64,000 nucleotides of DNA from Ekhidna sp964289745 (GTDB lineage Bacteria; Bacteroidota; Bacteroidia; Cytophagales; Cyclobacteriaceae), in assembly GCA_964289745.1 (NCBI GenBank), contig CAXYMM010000001.1, positions 868,001-932,000 of the forward strand, written 5' to 3'. The notes beneath the pieces were generated by a model. The model was given only the letters and a program-made list of their open reading frames with translations. It searched no databases and was not told where the DNA came from. The translations under genes and the position numbers were made by a program. Of the stretch, positions 1 through 7,666 are shown piece by piece (position 1 is the stretch's first letter; every line of letters starts with the position of its first letter).

Positions 1-471
1 AAAATCTCCTTCGCTTGTACCGCCATCTCCTGTGAAGACTAAACTTATTTTTTGTTCTTTTTTCAGTAAATGTGACAATGCGATACCGTCAGCTATCCCC
101 ATTTGTGGGCCTAGGTGCGAAATCATTCCAATAATATTAAATGCTTGCGTTCCAAAGTGGAAGCTTCGATCTCGACCTTTGGTAAAGCCATTTATTTTCC
201 CTTGAAACTGGGAAAAGAGCTGCTCGAGGGGAATACCTCTGGTTGTAAAAACACCAAGGTTTCTGTGCATCGGCAGAATATATTCTTCTTGCTTTAGTGC
301 TAATGCTGCGCCAACTGAAATAGCCTCTTGTCCAATTCCTGAAAACCATTTGCTGATTTTCCCCTGCCTAAGCAGGATTAGCATTTTTTCTTCAATGAGT
401 CGTGGGATAACCAGCGCTTTATGAATCTCAATAAGACGCTTCGGGGTTCTGTCTTTGGGGTCAAATTGCAT
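1..471 (-). CDS. 2-oxoacid dehydrogenase E1, alpha-type N-terminal part (cut by window edge)
   Basis: The reading frame starts with ATG at 471 and runs off the left edge, giving 157 codons. It reads as the thiamine-diphosphate-binding E1 alpha fold: an N-terminal helical part (RLIEEKMLILLRQGKISKWF), the segment GIGQEAISVGAALAL near residue 45, and the ThDP/Mg motif start GDGGTSEGDF at the very end. Such enzymes decarboxylate 2-oxo acids (branched-chain or pyruvate type) as part of the E1-E2-E3 complex in the cytoplasm. Many Bacteroidota carry a fused alpha/beta E1 beginning this way, so a fusion is likely, but the beta part lies outside the window. Substrate cannot be told from this fragment. 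Confidence 0.85.
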   Translation of the reverse strand, partial: MQFDPKDRTPKRLIEIHKALVIPRLIEEKMLILLRQGKISKWFSGIGQEAISVGAALALKQEEYILPMHRNLGVFTTRGIPLEQLFSQFQGKINGFTKGRDRSFHFGTQAFNIIGMISHLGPQMGIADGIALSHLLKKEQKISLVFTGDGGTSEGDF

Positions 472-591
472 TTTGGCTTAAAGCTATAAGAAATAAAAAT
501 TTAAGCCCAAACCTTTAATCCTTCCGTGCAGTTATGACCTATTTCTATTTTCGATCGAGAAATTGTCCTATGACTTTCGTAGACCTAGATT

Positions 592-1071
592 TTAGCTTTT
601 TTCTGTCGCTTTAAACGGTTTCCGTTCCGCCCATACTTTATCAAGCTTAACCGTCTTTTTTGTAGACGCATAGGTTTTTTGTTTAGCACTATCGATAGAA
701 GAGATGAGGCGGTACAGCCTAGACTTTATGGTTCTTTTGGCAATTTTCACCATTTCAAGAAAACTAGGGTCTAAATAAGGTTCTCCATGAAAGTAAAATG
801 TGGGGTATGTCGAATGATCAGCTGATTCCATTACAATTTTTTCGAAAAGCGTAGAAGTAAGCATTTCCTTTGGGCGAGTGAACGACCTTAATCCGCTCAG
901 GCATTTAGGACACCGTAAGTCGCAAGCGGAGGTAGGTTCTATAGTCATACTGATTGGGAGACCCCTAATTTTTGAAATCCCTTCTCGAACAAATTTTCGG
1001 TAGCTACTCCAGATCCGAAATGCATTCGCTACTCTTTTTGGAGTTAGTTTTGAAGCGACAGAAAAAAGATC
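592..1071 (-). pseudogene. decayed radical SAM/SPASM-type protein
   Basis: An open frame from 1071 down to 592 matches the start of a Bacteroidota radical SAM family: a KLTPKRVANAFRIWSSY-like leader, GLPISMTIEPTSACDLRCPKC with the CxxxCxxC cluster motif, then GLRSFTRP and FYFHGEPYLDPSFLEMVKIAK. After that about 20 residues expected in the family (a stretch around TATSTNAH) are absent, the frame rejoins at LYRLISSIDSAKQKTY, and it ends about 30 residues later although the family normally continues for roughly 200 more. A stop (TAA, 1072-1074) sits directly before the leader, and the only ATG in frame (948) lies just before the cluster motif. I read this as a gene truncated at both ends with one internal in-frame deletion. 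The family alignment is from memory. Confidence 0.7.
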
Positions 1072-1112
1072 TTAAAAGTTTACCAACAACAAAACAAAGT
1101 AAAACATCAATC

Positions 1113-2297
1113 ATGAGATTTTCGATTCTCGCTTTTTTAATATTGGTCACATCGTATGCCCTTCAAGGGCAGATAAAGTTGTCGGAAAAGGCAAAAATTG
1201 CGGTGGTGACACTAGGCCCCTATCAGGGGAATCCGTGGTCTGCTTTTGGCCACAATGGGATTCGAGTGGAGGATTCTTCTTGGGGAATTGATTGGTTTTA
1301 TGATTACGGAGTTTACGATTTTAATCAGGAGAATTTCTTTTTAAACTTTGCTAAAGGACTCTTAAAATATAGAGTAAGTGCAATAAATTGGATTAGTTGT
1401 TTCAACTATCATAAAAGCCTGAATCGCTACGTTAAACTTCAATACCTGAATCTTACATTCAAAGAAAAACAACAATTTTTTGATTTTTTGCAACGAAACG
1501 TCCAACCCGAAAATGCAGAGTACTTCTATCATTATGTCTTCGATAACTGTGCAACCAAAATCAGAGATGTTGTGGAAGCTCAGTGTCCCAACAGAGTTTC
1601 CTTTGATTTGAGCTATGCAAAAGAAGACCGCACCATTCGGCAGTTGATGGACCAATTTATGGGTCAGCAAGCATGGGGCGATTTTGGAATTGATATTGGT
1701 CTTGGCATGCAGGTAGACCGTGTAGCCACCCCAAAGGAGTTTATGTTTTTGCCTTTTTACATAAATAAAGCGTTTGCAGGAGCTACCATTGAAAGGGAGG
1801 GACGCATAGAGCCGCTCGTGTCTTATTCTGTAGATGCATTTATCCCTGAAGAAGAGAGCGCACATAGCGTATTGATAACTCCTTTTAATTTTTTTCTGAT
1901 TTTGTTTTTTGTTGTAGGTCTTATAACGCATCGCAACCTAAAGTTTGGGCGAAGAACTAAATGGCTTGATGCTTTACTTTTTGGGTGGGCAGGTTTTGTT
2001 GGCCTTTGGGTGATGTATCTCTGGATAGGAACAGAGCATATGTCTAAAAACAACCTGAATATTCTTTGGGCTGTCCCGCTTCACCTCCCAGTCTTGATAA
2101 TGCTTTGGAAAAAGGAATGGATGGGGTTTTTCAGGTCTTATTTTCTGGTTTTTGGCTACTGGTATGCAATCCTATTGGTTCTTTGGGCTGTACTGCCACA
2201 ACCAATCCATAGGGCGTTGGTTCCCTTTGTGCTTGCACTTGTACTTAGGTCTTTTTATTTGAGTTATTACCTAAAAAAATTGGCAAAAAAACTTTGA
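1113..2297 (+). CDS. DUF4105/Lnb-type membrane protein, candidate lipoprotein N-acyltransferase
   Basis: This 394-residue protein has an N-terminal signal or anchor helix (MRFSILAFLILVTSYALQGQ), a periplasmic DUF4105 domain at about residues 25-270, and a C-terminal block of about five membrane helices. The domain shows the pair expected of the NlpC/LRAT-like fold: a histidine in WSAFGHNGIRVED and a cysteine in YVFDNCATKIRD. DUF4105 is the N-terminal domain of Lnb, described as a lipoprotein N-acyltransferase in Bacteroides; that this protein does the same is inference. ATG 1113 was chosen because the signal peptide begins there; the 47 in-frame codons upstream overlap the antisense radical SAM relic and look non-coding. 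It ends one base before the converging DUF427 gene. Confidence 0.75.
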   Translation: MRFSILAFLILVTSYALQGQIKLSEKAKIAVVTLGPYQGNPWSAFGHNGIRVEDSSWGIDWFYDYGVYDFNQENFFLNFAKGLLKYRVSAINWISCFNYHKSLNRYVKLQYLNLTFKEKQQFFDFLQRNVQPENAEYFYHYVFDNCATKIRDVVEAQCPNRVSFDLSYAKEDRTIRQLMDQFMGQQAWGDFGIDIGLGMQVDRVATPKEFMFLPFYINKAFAGATIEREGRIEPLVSYSVDAFIPEEESAHSVLITPFNFFLILFFVVGLITHRNLKFGRRTKWLDALLFGWAGFVGLWVMYLWIGTEHMSKNNLNILWAVPLHLPVLIMLWKKEWMGFFRSYFLVFGYWYAILLVLWAVLPQPIHRALVPFVLALVLRSFYLSYYLKKLAKKL

Positions 2298-2579
2298 TCA
2301 GTTCTCCACCCTGACACCTTTCCAGAATGCTATATAGCCTTTTATGTTTTTTGCCAGTTCGCTAGTTTCTGGATAGTACCAAGCAGCGTCTGTATTTTCC
2401 TTTCCGTCTACGGACAACGTATAGTAGCTCGCTTCACCTTTCCAGGGGCATAAAGTATGAGTGTTTGTCGCTTTAAAAAACTCTTTCTTGATTGCCGATG
2501 GAGGGAAATAATAATTTCCTTCTTCTACTATAGTGTCGCTACTTTCTGCAACTACCTGATTATTCCAAATGGCTTTCAT
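2298..2579 (-). CDS. DUF427 domain protein
   Basis: A 93-residue soluble protein that is essentially one DUF427 domain. The conserved core CPWKGEASYYTL is visible near residue 44, preceded by YYFPPSAIKKEFF and followed by AAWYYPETSELAKNIKGYIAFW, which is the family pattern over its whole length. The biochemical role of DUF427 is not established. The gene converges on the DUF4105 gene with no spacer between the two stop codons. Confidence 0.85.
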   Translation of the reverse strand: MKAIWNNQVVAESSDTIVEEGNYYFPPSAIKKEFFKATNTHTLCPWKGEASYYTLSVDGKENTDAAWYYPETSELAKNIKGYIAFWKGVRVEN

Positions 2580-2667
2580 GATATGTTGGTTAATTAGCTA
2601 TATAAGTGAAATCATACCGATTTTGTTTTTTCTAAGCCAAGAAATACAAGAAAATGTCATTGAGATA

Positions 2668-3480
2668 TCAATTGAGCAGAGATAGGGTCGTTTCTACGTC
2701 TTCAAAAATATTGTCTGGAACTTCTGTCAGCACTTTAATATTGGTTAGTTTGTAGTCTCCACGGCTACCTGAAAGTAGGATTTCTCCAAACTTTGTATAT
2801 TCTTCCCATGGAGTTATGAAGTTAGGTTTATCGATAGTAGAATCTTTATAATATGCCCACTGGGTAACCAACTTGGATTCTGCATCTATCCATACATCGT
2901 AGATGTTTTTAGGGGTTACTCCTACATCTCGAAAACTTAAGCGTATTACATCGGCGATAGCACCATTATAGCTGGTGTCTTCCCGTAGGTACTTGAGTGT
3001 CACACCCGTGTCTTTGAGTTTGTAGGGCATTATAAGCCAATATGAATCGTTAACCCACCATTCATAGCCTTTTTGAAGAAAATAACCTAAAGAGTCGTTC
3101 AGTGCTATTCCAGCCTTAAAGGCGATACCTTCCTTAGAATTAATATTCATCAGGATGGTTAGGCTCTCAGATGGAACTTCGATTCGAATATTACCTGTTG
3201 TCTTATTCCAAAGATGATCTCTCCTTCCAAGAAAGTTCCACGATAAATATTCAACTTTATCCCAAGCAGCTCTTCCACCCATTGCTTGCATTGTTTTATC
3301 TGCGAGCAACATGGCTAACATGTCCGAATCTTCTTGGTTGAAGCCCTCAGCGGGTGGGTTGTTGTATTCTACAAACTTACCCTCATCTTCTAAAGTATTA
3401 ATGCTTCCATCGGTAGTGGAAGGTGTTGAGCATGAAAAAAACAAAATAAACGAGGATAGAAGGACGGCGTTCTTGAGCAT
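2668..3480 (-). CDS. lipoprotein of unknown function (DUF6503-like)
   Basis: A 270-residue protein with a lipoprotein signal (MLKNAVLLSSFILFFSC, lipobox FFSC), so it is probably anchored in the outer or inner membrane facing the periplasm. After an acidic linker the mature part contains MGGRAAWDKVEYLSWNF near residue 68 and a series of alternating beta-type segments ending in VPDNIFEDVETTL. The pattern recalls the DUF6503 lipoproteins of Bacteroidota, which are uncharacterised; this match is from memory. It stands alone between the DUF427 gene and the M1 peptidase on the same strand. Confidence 0.65.
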   Translation of the reverse strand: MLKNAVLLSSFILFFSCSTPSTTDGSINTLEDEGKFVEYNNPPAEGFNQEDSDMLAMLLADKTMQAMGGRAAWDKVEYLSWNFLGRRDHLWNKTTGNIRIEVPSESLTILMNINSKEGIAFKAGIALNDSLGYFLQKGYEWWVNDSYWLIMPYKLKDTGVTLKYLREDTSYNGAIADVIRLSFRDVGVTPKNIYDVWIDAESKLVTQWAYYKDSTIDKPNFITPWEEYTKFGEILLSGSRGDYKLTNIKVLTEVPDNIFEDVETTLSLLN

Positions 3481-3565
3481 AATACAACTATTTTAAAGCT
3501 AAAATAAAGTAAAAAAAGGGAGACAAATGCCACCCCTTTTCTCGGTTAGTAAGACTCTTCGAAGC

Positions 3566-5815
3566 CTATTTCTTTCCTTGTTTGAATTTTTCAAATCGAT
3601 CCTTTTCTTCCACTCTCGGAAATACGTTATTCGCTGGGTATGCATCGGCAGTTTTTTTGTTTGGATCAATCACGATCTTGGAGACTTGTTTCTCCTTAAC
3701 AAAAACTTTCACTGCTTCTTTTTCATTTAATTTCCAGATTTCAGCTGGAATTTTCTGTACCTCTGACGTGCCGTCGGTGTAGGACCATTCTATGATAACA
3801 GGAGTAACAAGACCTCCTAGATTCTTCAACGTAAGCTCGTAGAAGTTTTTGCCTTCTGCATTCTTCATTACGTTTTGATTGTCAAATGCTTCTTGAAATT
3901 CTCCGTATGGGCTGTTAAACTCCATGAGAACGAAAGGCTTAGCACTGGCACCAAAATCCTTTTTGCTTTTATCTTTTTTACCGTCTATCGCTTGACCAGA
4001 ACCCTTAATATTGCGAGTTTCAAGTTCATTTTCTTCTGTTTGCATTTGAAACCATCGAACGTCACTTAGCTCGACATCTACATAGTCAGTTCCGTAAAAC
4101 CATCCTTTCCAAAACCAATCAAGGTCTATTGCAGAGGCATCTTCCATTGTTCTAAAAAAGTCTGCAGGTGTTGGATGCTTAAACGCCCACCTTTCCGAAT
4201 ACGTTTTGAATGCCTTGTCAAAAAGTTCAGACCCCATTACGGTTTCTCTAAGAATATTTAGAGCCGTGGCAGGCTTACCGTAAGCATTGTTTCCAAATTG
4301 TAAAATTTGCTCGGAGTTTGTCATTATTGGTCTAACAAGTCCTTTTTCTCCGCTCATATATGGTGTCATATTTTCGGCGGGACCTCTTCTGGAAGGGTAC
4401 TCATAGTCCAAGTAATTTTTTCCAAGTTCCTTTTCTGTCAAGTATTGTACGAATGTATTTAGTCCCTCGTCCATCCAAGTCCACTGACGTTCGTCCGAGT
4501 TTATGATCATAGGGAAGTAGTTGTGTCCTACTTCATGAATGATTACGGAGATCATCCCGTGTTTTAATCGGTCACTATAGGTTCCGTCAGCATTAGGTCT
4601 TCCATAATTAAAGCAAATCATAGGATATTCCATACCGATGGATGCGGTATGTACCGAAATTGCTTTTGAGTACGGATAGTCTATTGTGAATTTCGAATAT
4701 GTTTTCAACGTCTGAGCTACTGCGATGGTAGACCACTCTTCCCAAAGTGGGTTTCCTTCTTTGGGATAGTAAGACATAGCCATGGGTTCGCTTCCGTTGT
4801 TTAGTTTGACCGCCATAGCATCCCAAATAAACTTTCTGGAAGCACAGAAACCATAGTCACGAACGTTTTCCGCTTTAAATTTCCACGTCTTGGTTTCTTT
4901 TGTCTTTGTTTTTTCGTTTTTTCTTGCTTCTTCCTCTGTGATAATGATAACAGGCTTGTCATAAGTCTTTTTGGCCTTTTCAAAGCGTTTCATCTGGACT
5001 GAAGTCAAAACATCTTTTGGGTTTTGAAGCGTTCCTGTGGCACCAACCACAAAATCTGAAGGCACCGTAAGGTCTACTTCATAGTCACCAAAGGTTAGGG
5101 CAAATTCTCCTCTGCCAAGGAATTGTTTATTTTGCCAGCCTTCATTATCTGTGTAAACAGCCATTCTAGGAAAGAACTGAGCTATTGTATACAGGTAGTT
5201 GTCTTCAGCTGCAAAATATTCGAGACCCGACCTACCTCCATCTTTGAGTCTGTTATTTATGTTATACATCCAATCGATGCTAAAAGAAACATTCTCTCCA
5301 GTTTTCAGCGGTTTTTCAAGGTCGATACGCATCATGGTTTTATTGATGGTGTAGTTCATTTCCCTACCATCTTTCTTTACTGAATTGATTTTAAAACCTC
5401 CGTTATAGTCAGGGTCGCTCATCAAAGAAAATACTGTGACAGAACTTAGCGTATCTCGCATGCCACTGTTTCTGATCAATGGTGAGTCTGAATCTTCCGA
5501 TCTTATGTTTTGATCTAACTGTACCCATAAATATTCTAACGCATCTGGTGAATTATTGTAATAGGTGATGGTTTCACTTCCTGTAATGGTTTGATTACTA
5601 TCATCTAGCCTGATTTTCATCTTATAATCAGCCTTTTGTTGCCAATATTCGTGCCCTGGTGCTCCCGATGCAGTACGGTAGACATTGGGGGTAGGAAGTG
5701 TAGTTCCGAGTTGCTCAAACTTTTGTTCCCATTCGGTATCTTTTTGCTTTCGATCTTGAGCAGACAGCACAGCGAAGCCTAGCAATGCTATAAGTAGTAA
5801 AGAGTTTTTTTTCAT
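3566..5815 (-). CDS. M1 family aminopeptidase, secreted
   Basis: The 749-residue product begins with a signal peptide (MKKNSLLLIALLGFAVLSAQ) and has the M1 gluzincin arrangement: a beta-rich N-terminal domain, a substrate-binding segment GMEYPMICFN in place of the classical GAMEN, and the zinc site HEVGHNYFP with the distal glutamate in WMDEGLN about 20 residues later. It should cleave N-terminal residues from peptides in the periplasm or at the surface. ATG 5815 was preferred to longer in-frame starts because the signal peptide starts there and the upstream codons overlap the HupE gene. The gene follows hupE by 29 bases, so co-transcription is likely. Confidence 0.9.
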   Translation of the reverse strand: MKKNSLLLIALLGFAVLSAQDRKQKDTEWEQKFEQLGTTLPTPNVYRTASGAPGHEYWQQKADYKMKIRLDDSNQTITGSETITYYNNSPDALEYLWVQLDQNIRSEDSDSPLIRNSGMRDTLSSVTVFSLMSDPDYNGGFKINSVKKDGREMNYTINKTMMRIDLEKPLKTGENVSFSIDWMYNINNRLKDGGRSGLEYFAAEDNYLYTIAQFFPRMAVYTDNEGWQNKQFLGRGEFALTFGDYEVDLTVPSDFVVGATGTLQNPKDVLTSVQMKRFEKAKKTYDKPVIIITEEEARKNEKTKTKETKTWKFKAENVRDYGFCASRKFIWDAMAVKLNNGSEPMAMSYYPKEGNPLWEEWSTIAVAQTLKTYSKFTIDYPYSKAISVHTASIGMEYPMICFNYGRPNADGTYSDRLKHGMISVIIHEVGHNYFPMIINSDERQWTWMDEGLNTFVQYLTEKELGKNYLDYEYPSRRGPAENMTPYMSGEKGLVRPIMTNSEQILQFGNNAYGKPATALNILRETVMGSELFDKAFKTYSERWAFKHPTPADFFRTMEDASAIDLDWFWKGWFYGTDYVDVELSDVRWFQMQTEENELETRNIKGSGQAIDGKKDKSKKDFGASAKPFVLMEFNSPYGEFQEAFDNQNVMKNAEGKNFYELTLKNLGGLVTPVIIEWSYTDGTSEVQKIPAEIWKLNEKEAVKVFVKEKQVSKIVIDPNKKTADAYPANNVFPRVEEKDRFEKFKQGKK

Positions 5816-5844
5816 ATTTTCAAAGGTAATTATTTTCTTAAATT

Positions 5845-6420
5845 TTAGGTCTCCAGCAGGAACATAAGCGCAACTCCACCAACAGCAGAGGAGATGATCA
5901 TTTTCCAGTCTCTTCTCGCCATGCCTGCTACAGAAACGAAAAGGAAACTCACAACCATCAATATCGCAACAATTATTATTTGACCAACCTCTAAGCCTAT
6001 ATTGAAGGCAAATAATTGCCATACAATTGGTTCACCCTTGCCTATGAGTGCTCTCAAATAATTGGAAAAACCCATGCCGTGGATCAGACCAAAAAATCCT
6101 GCATAGAGATAATTTCCCCAAATTTTTCCTTCCATCACTTTACGGTCCTTTATAAAAAGGTTTGAGATTGCTGTGAATAGAATGGTAACTGGTATGAGAA
6201 ACTCAATTAAGGACGCATTGAAACGAATAATTTCTAGGGTAGCTAGTGCTAATGTAAGGGAGTGACCCAAGGTGAAAGAGGTAACTAGCATTAACACTCT
6301 CCTCCAATCGCTAGATTGGTAAAGGGCGCACAAAACAATTACAAAAAGTATGTGGTCATATCCATCAATATCCAAAATATGATCTAACCCAAGGCTACAA
6401 TAAAGCTGGAATTCGCTCAT
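5845..6420 (-). CDS. HupE/UreJ-type membrane protein
   Basis: A 191-residue polytopic protein (about six helices) opening with the family signature GLDHILDIDGYDHILFV and containing TSFTLGHSLTLAL and GLIHGMGFSNYL, the histidine-rich helices typical of HupE/UreJ_2. Some relatives are nickel or cobalt permeases, but this shorter Bacteroidota form has no assigned substrate. It sits upstream of the M1 peptidase in the same direction and is divergent from the DUF6702 gene, with a 91-base shared upstream region. The conserved His/Asp residues fit metal handling; the metal is unknown. Confidence 0.8.
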   Translation of the reverse strand: MSEFQLYCSLGLDHILDIDGYDHILFVIVLCALYQSSDWRRVLMLVTSFTLGHSLTLALATLEIIRFNASLIEFLIPVTILFTAISNLFIKDRKVMEGKIWGNYLYAGFFGLIHGMGFSNYLRALIGKGEPIVWQLFAFNIGLEVGQIIIVAILMVVSFLFVSVAGMARRDWKMIISSAVGGVALMFLLET

Positions 6421-6475
6421 TAGGCTGCTAAGATAAAAGAGTCCAATAGATTTTAGCCCTTCACCAGTTCCATTC

Positions 6476-6507
6476 TTGAAAACAGGGACATCGTTTGTGT
6501 AAATTTG
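6476..6507 (+). promoter_or_regulatory. predicted Bacteroidota-type promoter for the DUF6702 gene
   Basis: A perfect -7 box TAAATTTG (6500-6507; consensus TAnnTTTG) lies 21 bases after a TTG (6476-6478) that can serve as the -33 element. The start codon at 6512 follows the box by only four bases, so the transcript would be leaderless or nearly so. Prediction by eye. Confidence 0.4.
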
Positions 6508-6511
6508 AGGG

Positions 6512-6997
6512 ATGATTTACACTTTACTACTTACTGTGCAGTTGCTCGTTCATGATTTTCATGTCTCCGTTACAGATATAAAATTTAAGGAAGATAAGAA
6601 AGTACTTCAAATTAGTAGCCGCATTTTTTTAGATGATTTGGAACTTGCTCTTAGAGGTTATACCGCTGATGAAAGTCTGGACATTACAAGCATTGTTAGG
6701 TGGAAATTTATCGATGAAAGCCTTGCGAATTATATACTCGAAAATCTTGAGCTGGAAAATGAAAAAGGGAAAGCCTATCCATTAAAATATGTTGGTGCTG
6801 AGGTTGAGGATGACGTAATGTGGTGCTACGTGGAGGTTGAGAAAGTGAAAAAGATAAGTAAGTTAAAAATAACCAATACTATTTTGCATGAAGTTTGGTT
6901 CGATCAGGAAAATCTGGTACATGTTCGTGCTTATGAAACGGTGCAAAGTGTCAGACTATTTAAGCAAAAAAATACAGAATTGATTGAGTTGGATTAA
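6512..6997 (+). CDS. DUF6702 family protein
   Basis: A 161-residue protein with a short hydrophobic N-terminus (MIYTLLLTVQLL) followed by HDFHVSVTDIKF and SSRIFLDDLELAL, which is the DUF6702 pattern. The family is found in Bacteroidota next to HupE and M1 peptidase genes, as here, where it is divergent from hupE. The N-terminus looks like a short export signal, so a periplasmic or membrane-associated location is likely. No function is established; context suggests a partner of the HupE/peptidase pair. Confidence 0.7.
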   Translation: MIYTLLLTVQLLVHDFHVSVTDIKFKEDKKVLQISSRIFLDDLELALRGYTADESLDITSIVRWKFIDESLANYILENLELENEKGKAYPLKYVGAEVEDDVMWCYVEVEKVKKISKLKITNTILHEVWFDQENLVHVRAYETVQSVRLFKQKNTELIELD

Positions 6998-7013
6998 ACA
7001 ACTTAAATATAAT

Positions 7014-7550
7014 TCAGTTTTCAATATTATACCATCCCTCGCCATTGTATTTGAGAAGTGTAGCTTTTTCGATTTTAAAAGTACTACGATATTTTCTTTT
7101 TTCAAAATATTTCTTGGCCTCTAAAAATTGAGGCTTTCGGAGGTCACGGAATGCCACCGTCATATGAGGATGAAAAGGCATGCCTTTGTAGTTGGCATTG
7201 TCGAGTTTTAGGTCTTTTCTGCAAACATCTACCACCCTTCCTTGCAACTCGCTCAGTTCTTTGTTGTTTACTACATCAACATAGATTACGTGCTTCCGCT
7301 CAAAAAAATCAAAGCCATTTAGCTCAACGAAAAAGCCTTCTAGGTCGGTGTTTATTTTTCTGATTGCAACTTCAAGCTGCGGAAGCTTACTCTCTTTCCA
7401 CTTAAACGGCATGTGTAGAGTGACATGCGGTGGTAATTTTAGTGCATGCTTACTATTAAACCTTTCGGCTATCAATACCTTGATCTGAGTCACCTCCTCC
7501 CTAATTTTTGGAGGAGGTACTACGGCTATAAGGTAAACGAATTTATTCAT
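7014..7550 (-). CDS. 2'-5' RNA ligase / 2H phosphoesterase family protein
   Basis: A 178-residue cytoplasmic protein with the two HxT motifs that define the 2H phosphoesterase fold: HVTLHMPF near residue 42 and HPHMTVAF near residue 126. Members hydrolyse or ligate 2',5' or cyclic phosphate linkages in RNA or nucleotides; the real substrate of the bacterial LigT/YjcG-like branch is uncertain. It converges with the DUF6702 gene, with 16 bases between the stops. Confidence 0.8.
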   Translation of the reverse strand: MNKFVYLIAVVPPPKIREEVTQIKVLIAERFNSKHALKLPPHVTLHMPFKWKESKLPQLEVAIRKINTDLEGFFVELNGFDFFERKHVIYVDVVNNKELSELQGRVVDVCRKDLKLDNANYKGMPFHPHMTVAFRDLRKPQFLEAKKYFEKRKYRSTFKIEKATLLKYNGEGWYNIEN

Positions 7551-7666
7551 TTAGCGAGAACCTTTTTCATTTCTTTCCAATAGAAGTTAAAACTATTTAG
7601 AATATTGAGATCAATAATTAAATTCAACTTTTGAAACCTTCAACCAATTTTAAAAATATATTTTAA

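Noticed and set aside
1362..1931. Long antisense frame inside the DUF4105 gene
   Set aside because: Shadow of the real gene; no family similarity, and several like it lie opposite other genes.
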